Shown here: piece by piece, positions 62,327 to 64,000 of the stretch
Numbering within the stretch: position 1 is the stretch's first letter
How the letters are laid out: the number at the start of each line of letters is the position of its first letter
Assembly: GCF_001612555.1 (NCBI RefSeq)
Contig: NZ_CP015110.1
Location: 2,728,001 to 2,792,000 of the forward strand
DNA from: Acinetobacter sp. TGL-Y2
GTDB lineage: Bacteria > Pseudomonadota > Gammaproteobacteria > Pseudomonadales > Moraxellaceae
Direction: 5' to 3'
DNA: 64,000 nt
The notes under the pieces: generated by a model
The model's input: only the letters and a program-made list of their open reading frames with translations
Told to the model about the DNA's origin: nothing
Database searches by the model: none
Position numbers and translations under genes: made by a program

Positions 62327-64000
62327 ATGCGTTACCCAGCATGGAAATATTTACTGATCCTCGTGGTATTGGTGATCAGTACTTTATATGCCCTGCCAAG
62401 TTTGTATCCTGACGAACCTGCTGTTCAAATTTCTGGCGCTAAAGCAGGGACTCTCATTGATGAGACAGTGATTCAAAAAGCAGAGCAAATATTAAAAACT
62501 GATAATATTGCGTCACATGATAATAGTTTCACCAAAAATGCAGCCCTACTCCGTCTAAGCTCATCTGAAGCGCAATTAAAAGCAAAAGAAGCACTTAGAC
62601 AAGGTCTAGGGGATGATTACGTGGTCGCACTGAACCTTGCGCCAACCACGCCTGAGTGGTTGCAAAAAATTGGTGCTAAACCCATGAAGTTGGGTCTAGA
62701 CTTACGTGGTGGTGTTCATTTCCTACTTGAAGTGGATATGGACAAAGCTATTGTACAGCGTATGGAAACATCTGCATCAGACTTACGCCGTGACTTTCGT
62801 GACAATAAAATCAAATTCAACAGTCTTTCATTAACCAACAACACCATTACTGTGCAATTTGCCAATAGCGAAGATCGTGCAGCAGCAATGGATCAGTTGC
62901 GCCGTGATGGCAACAAATACACACAGCAAGCGCTTGCCTCTGAATCTGGTGCAGCCCTTCGCTTGACGTATAACGATGCGACCAAACAAGAAATTCAAAG
63001 CTATGCTTTAGATCAAAACTTAACAACATTACGTAATCGTATTAATGAGTTAGGTGTAGCCGAAGCGCTGGTACAAAGCCAAGGCAGCAACCGTATTGTG
63101 GTTGAACTCCCGGGTGTACAAGATACAGCTGAAGCAAAACGTGTCTTGGGTCGTACTGCAAACCTAGAATTCCGATTGGTATCCGATTTAAACGATCAAT
63201 ATATCGATTCCTTTACGGGTAAATCGAATGGTCAACCCTTACCACCGGGTACTGAAGTATTCGCTTTTGAATCTTTAGACAGTGGTCGTGAGTTATTGCT
63301 TAACCGTAGTCGCATTTTGACCGGTGAGCGTGTTCAAAATGCATCAAGTGGCTTTAGCCAAGACAGCGGTGGTGCTGAAGTAAATATTACTTTAGACACG
63401 GCGGGCGGCAAGCTGATGTCAGATGCGACACGTGGAGCAGTGGGTAAACGCATGGCAGTATTGTTTATTGAAAATAAACAAAAAATTAGCTATGTGAATG
63501 ATCCTGCAACGGGCACACAAACTGAAGTACGTACACCGTTTACCGAATCTGTGGTGATCAATGCCGCTACCATTCAAGCCGTATTGGGCTCACAGTTCCG
63601 TATTACGGGTCTAGATTCACCGCAAGAAGCCGCTGAACTTGCATTGATGCTTCGTGCCGGTGCACTGGCTGCGCCCATGTATTTCGTTGAAGAGCGTGTA
63701 ATTGGTCCAAGTTTAGGTCAAGAAAACATCGATAAAGGTGTCCTATCGACTCAACTGGGCTTCTTGTTGGTGGCGATTTGGATGGTGATTTTCTTCCGTG
63801 TCTTTGGCTTGATTGCAAACGTTGCATTGGTAATCAACCTTGCGATGATTTTGACCGTCATGTCGTGGATTGGCTCATCGTTGACGTTGCCAGGTATTGC
63901 CGGAATCGTGATCAGTATTGGTATGGCCGTCGATGCCAACGTCCTCATCTGTGAGCGAATACGAGAAGAGATGAAGTGGGGTGCATCACCCAAACAAGCC
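62327..64000 (+). CDS. secD: Protein translocase subunit SecD (5' part; runs off the window)
   Basis: 558 codons visible, open at the window end. N-terminal transmembrane helix (YPAWKYLLILVVLVISTLY), periplasmic P1 region with MKLGLDLRGGVHFLLEVDMD (the LDLRGG signature), and the helices TM2-TM4 with GLIANVALVINLAM and GIVISIGMAVDANVLI. It uses the proton gradient to pull proteins from the Sec channel. A secF gene is expected beyond the edge. Confidence 0.96.
   Translation, partial: MRYPAWKYLLILVVLVISTLYALPSLYPDEPAVQISGAKAGTLIDETVIQKAEQILKTDNIASHDNSFTKNAALLRLSSSEAQLKAKEALRQGLGDDYVVALNLAPTTPEWLQKIGAKPMKLGLDLRGGVHFLLEVDMDKAIVQRMETSASDLRRDFRDNKIKFNSLSLTNNTITVQFANSEDRAAAMDQLRRDGNKYTQQALASESGAALRLTYNDATKQEIQSYALDQNLTTLRNRINELGVAEALVQSQGSNRIVVELPGVQDTAEAKRVLGRTANLEFRLVSDLNDQYIDSFTGKSNGQPLPPGTEVFAFESLDSGRELLLNRSRILTGERVQNASSGFSQDSGGAEVNITLDTAGGKLMSDATRGAVGKRMAVLFIENKQKISYVNDPATGTQTEVRTPFTESVVINAATIQAVLGSQFRITGLDSPQEAAELALMLRAGALAAPMYFVEERVIGPSLGQENIDKGVLSTQLGFLLVAIWMVIFFRVFGLIANVALVINLAMILTVMSWIGSSLTLPGIAGIVISIGMAVDANVLICERIREEMKWGASPKQA

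Overview
The window looks like chromosomal DNA of an Acinetobacter species. It is AT-rich, and the gene neighbourhoods fit that genus: an outer-core lipooligosaccharide (OC) gene cluster between aspS and ilvE, then glnE, and a queA / tgt / yajC / secD block. The host part is split by an integrated P2-like prophage of about 36.9 kb (19761-56696) in the 3' end of a tRNA-Leu(CAA) gene.

Layout: 8-3995 is a DUF4184 membrane protein, aspS, a small membrane protein and an LpxL/HtrB-type acyltransferase. 4018-14165 is the OC locus: eight glycosyltransferase-like or sugar-phosphate transferase-like genes, a TupA-like ATP-grasp gene, and a two-gene ugd plus UDP-glucuronate epimerase operon that would supply UDP-GlcA and UDP-GalA. 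14283-19342 holds ilvE, glnE and a cytosolic histidine kinase, all on the minus strand.

The prophage starts at attL (19761-19779) with integrase-arm-like sites and a dense GGTTACC/GGTAACC array. Two cargo blocks follow: ohr-ohrR-GST for organic peroxide defence, and a type VI secretion cassette (C-terminal vgrG fragment, LysM effector candidate, Sel1-repeat lipoprotein). A structured non-coding stretch (possible cos or small RNA) lies downstream of gene Q. The virion genes follow P2 order: Q P | O N M L X, holin, muramidase, R S, com-dam, V W J I H, FI FII E/E' T U D, two tail accessory genes. Beyond them are a BRCT-protein cassette, an antisense-RNA immunity region of the P4 CI / P1 c4 type, early genes, a repressor with membrane proteins, two Ogr/Delta-like zinc proteins, a P4-alpha-like primase-helicase, an AlpA-like gene and the integrase. 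attR (56678-56696) overlaps the tRNA-Leu end.

How it fits together: three copies of a 27-bp dyad sit 69-73 nt before genes O, V and FI, the places where P2 has Ogr-activated late promoters, and Ogr-like genes are present. Early control seems to combine an XRE repressor with an RNA switch in which one antisense segment can pair with either of two flanking copies. Virion proteins are P2-like while immunity and replication are P4-like. Several lesions suggest the prophage is decaying, or that the assembly has errors: a stop in the tape-measure gene, a compensating frameshift pair in the primase, and a tail-sheath gene split by an insertion of about 798 bp.

56921-64000 returns to host genes: queA, a three-gene cluster with a LemA protein and a DUF4303 protein, tgt, yajC and the 5' part of secD, which runs off the window.
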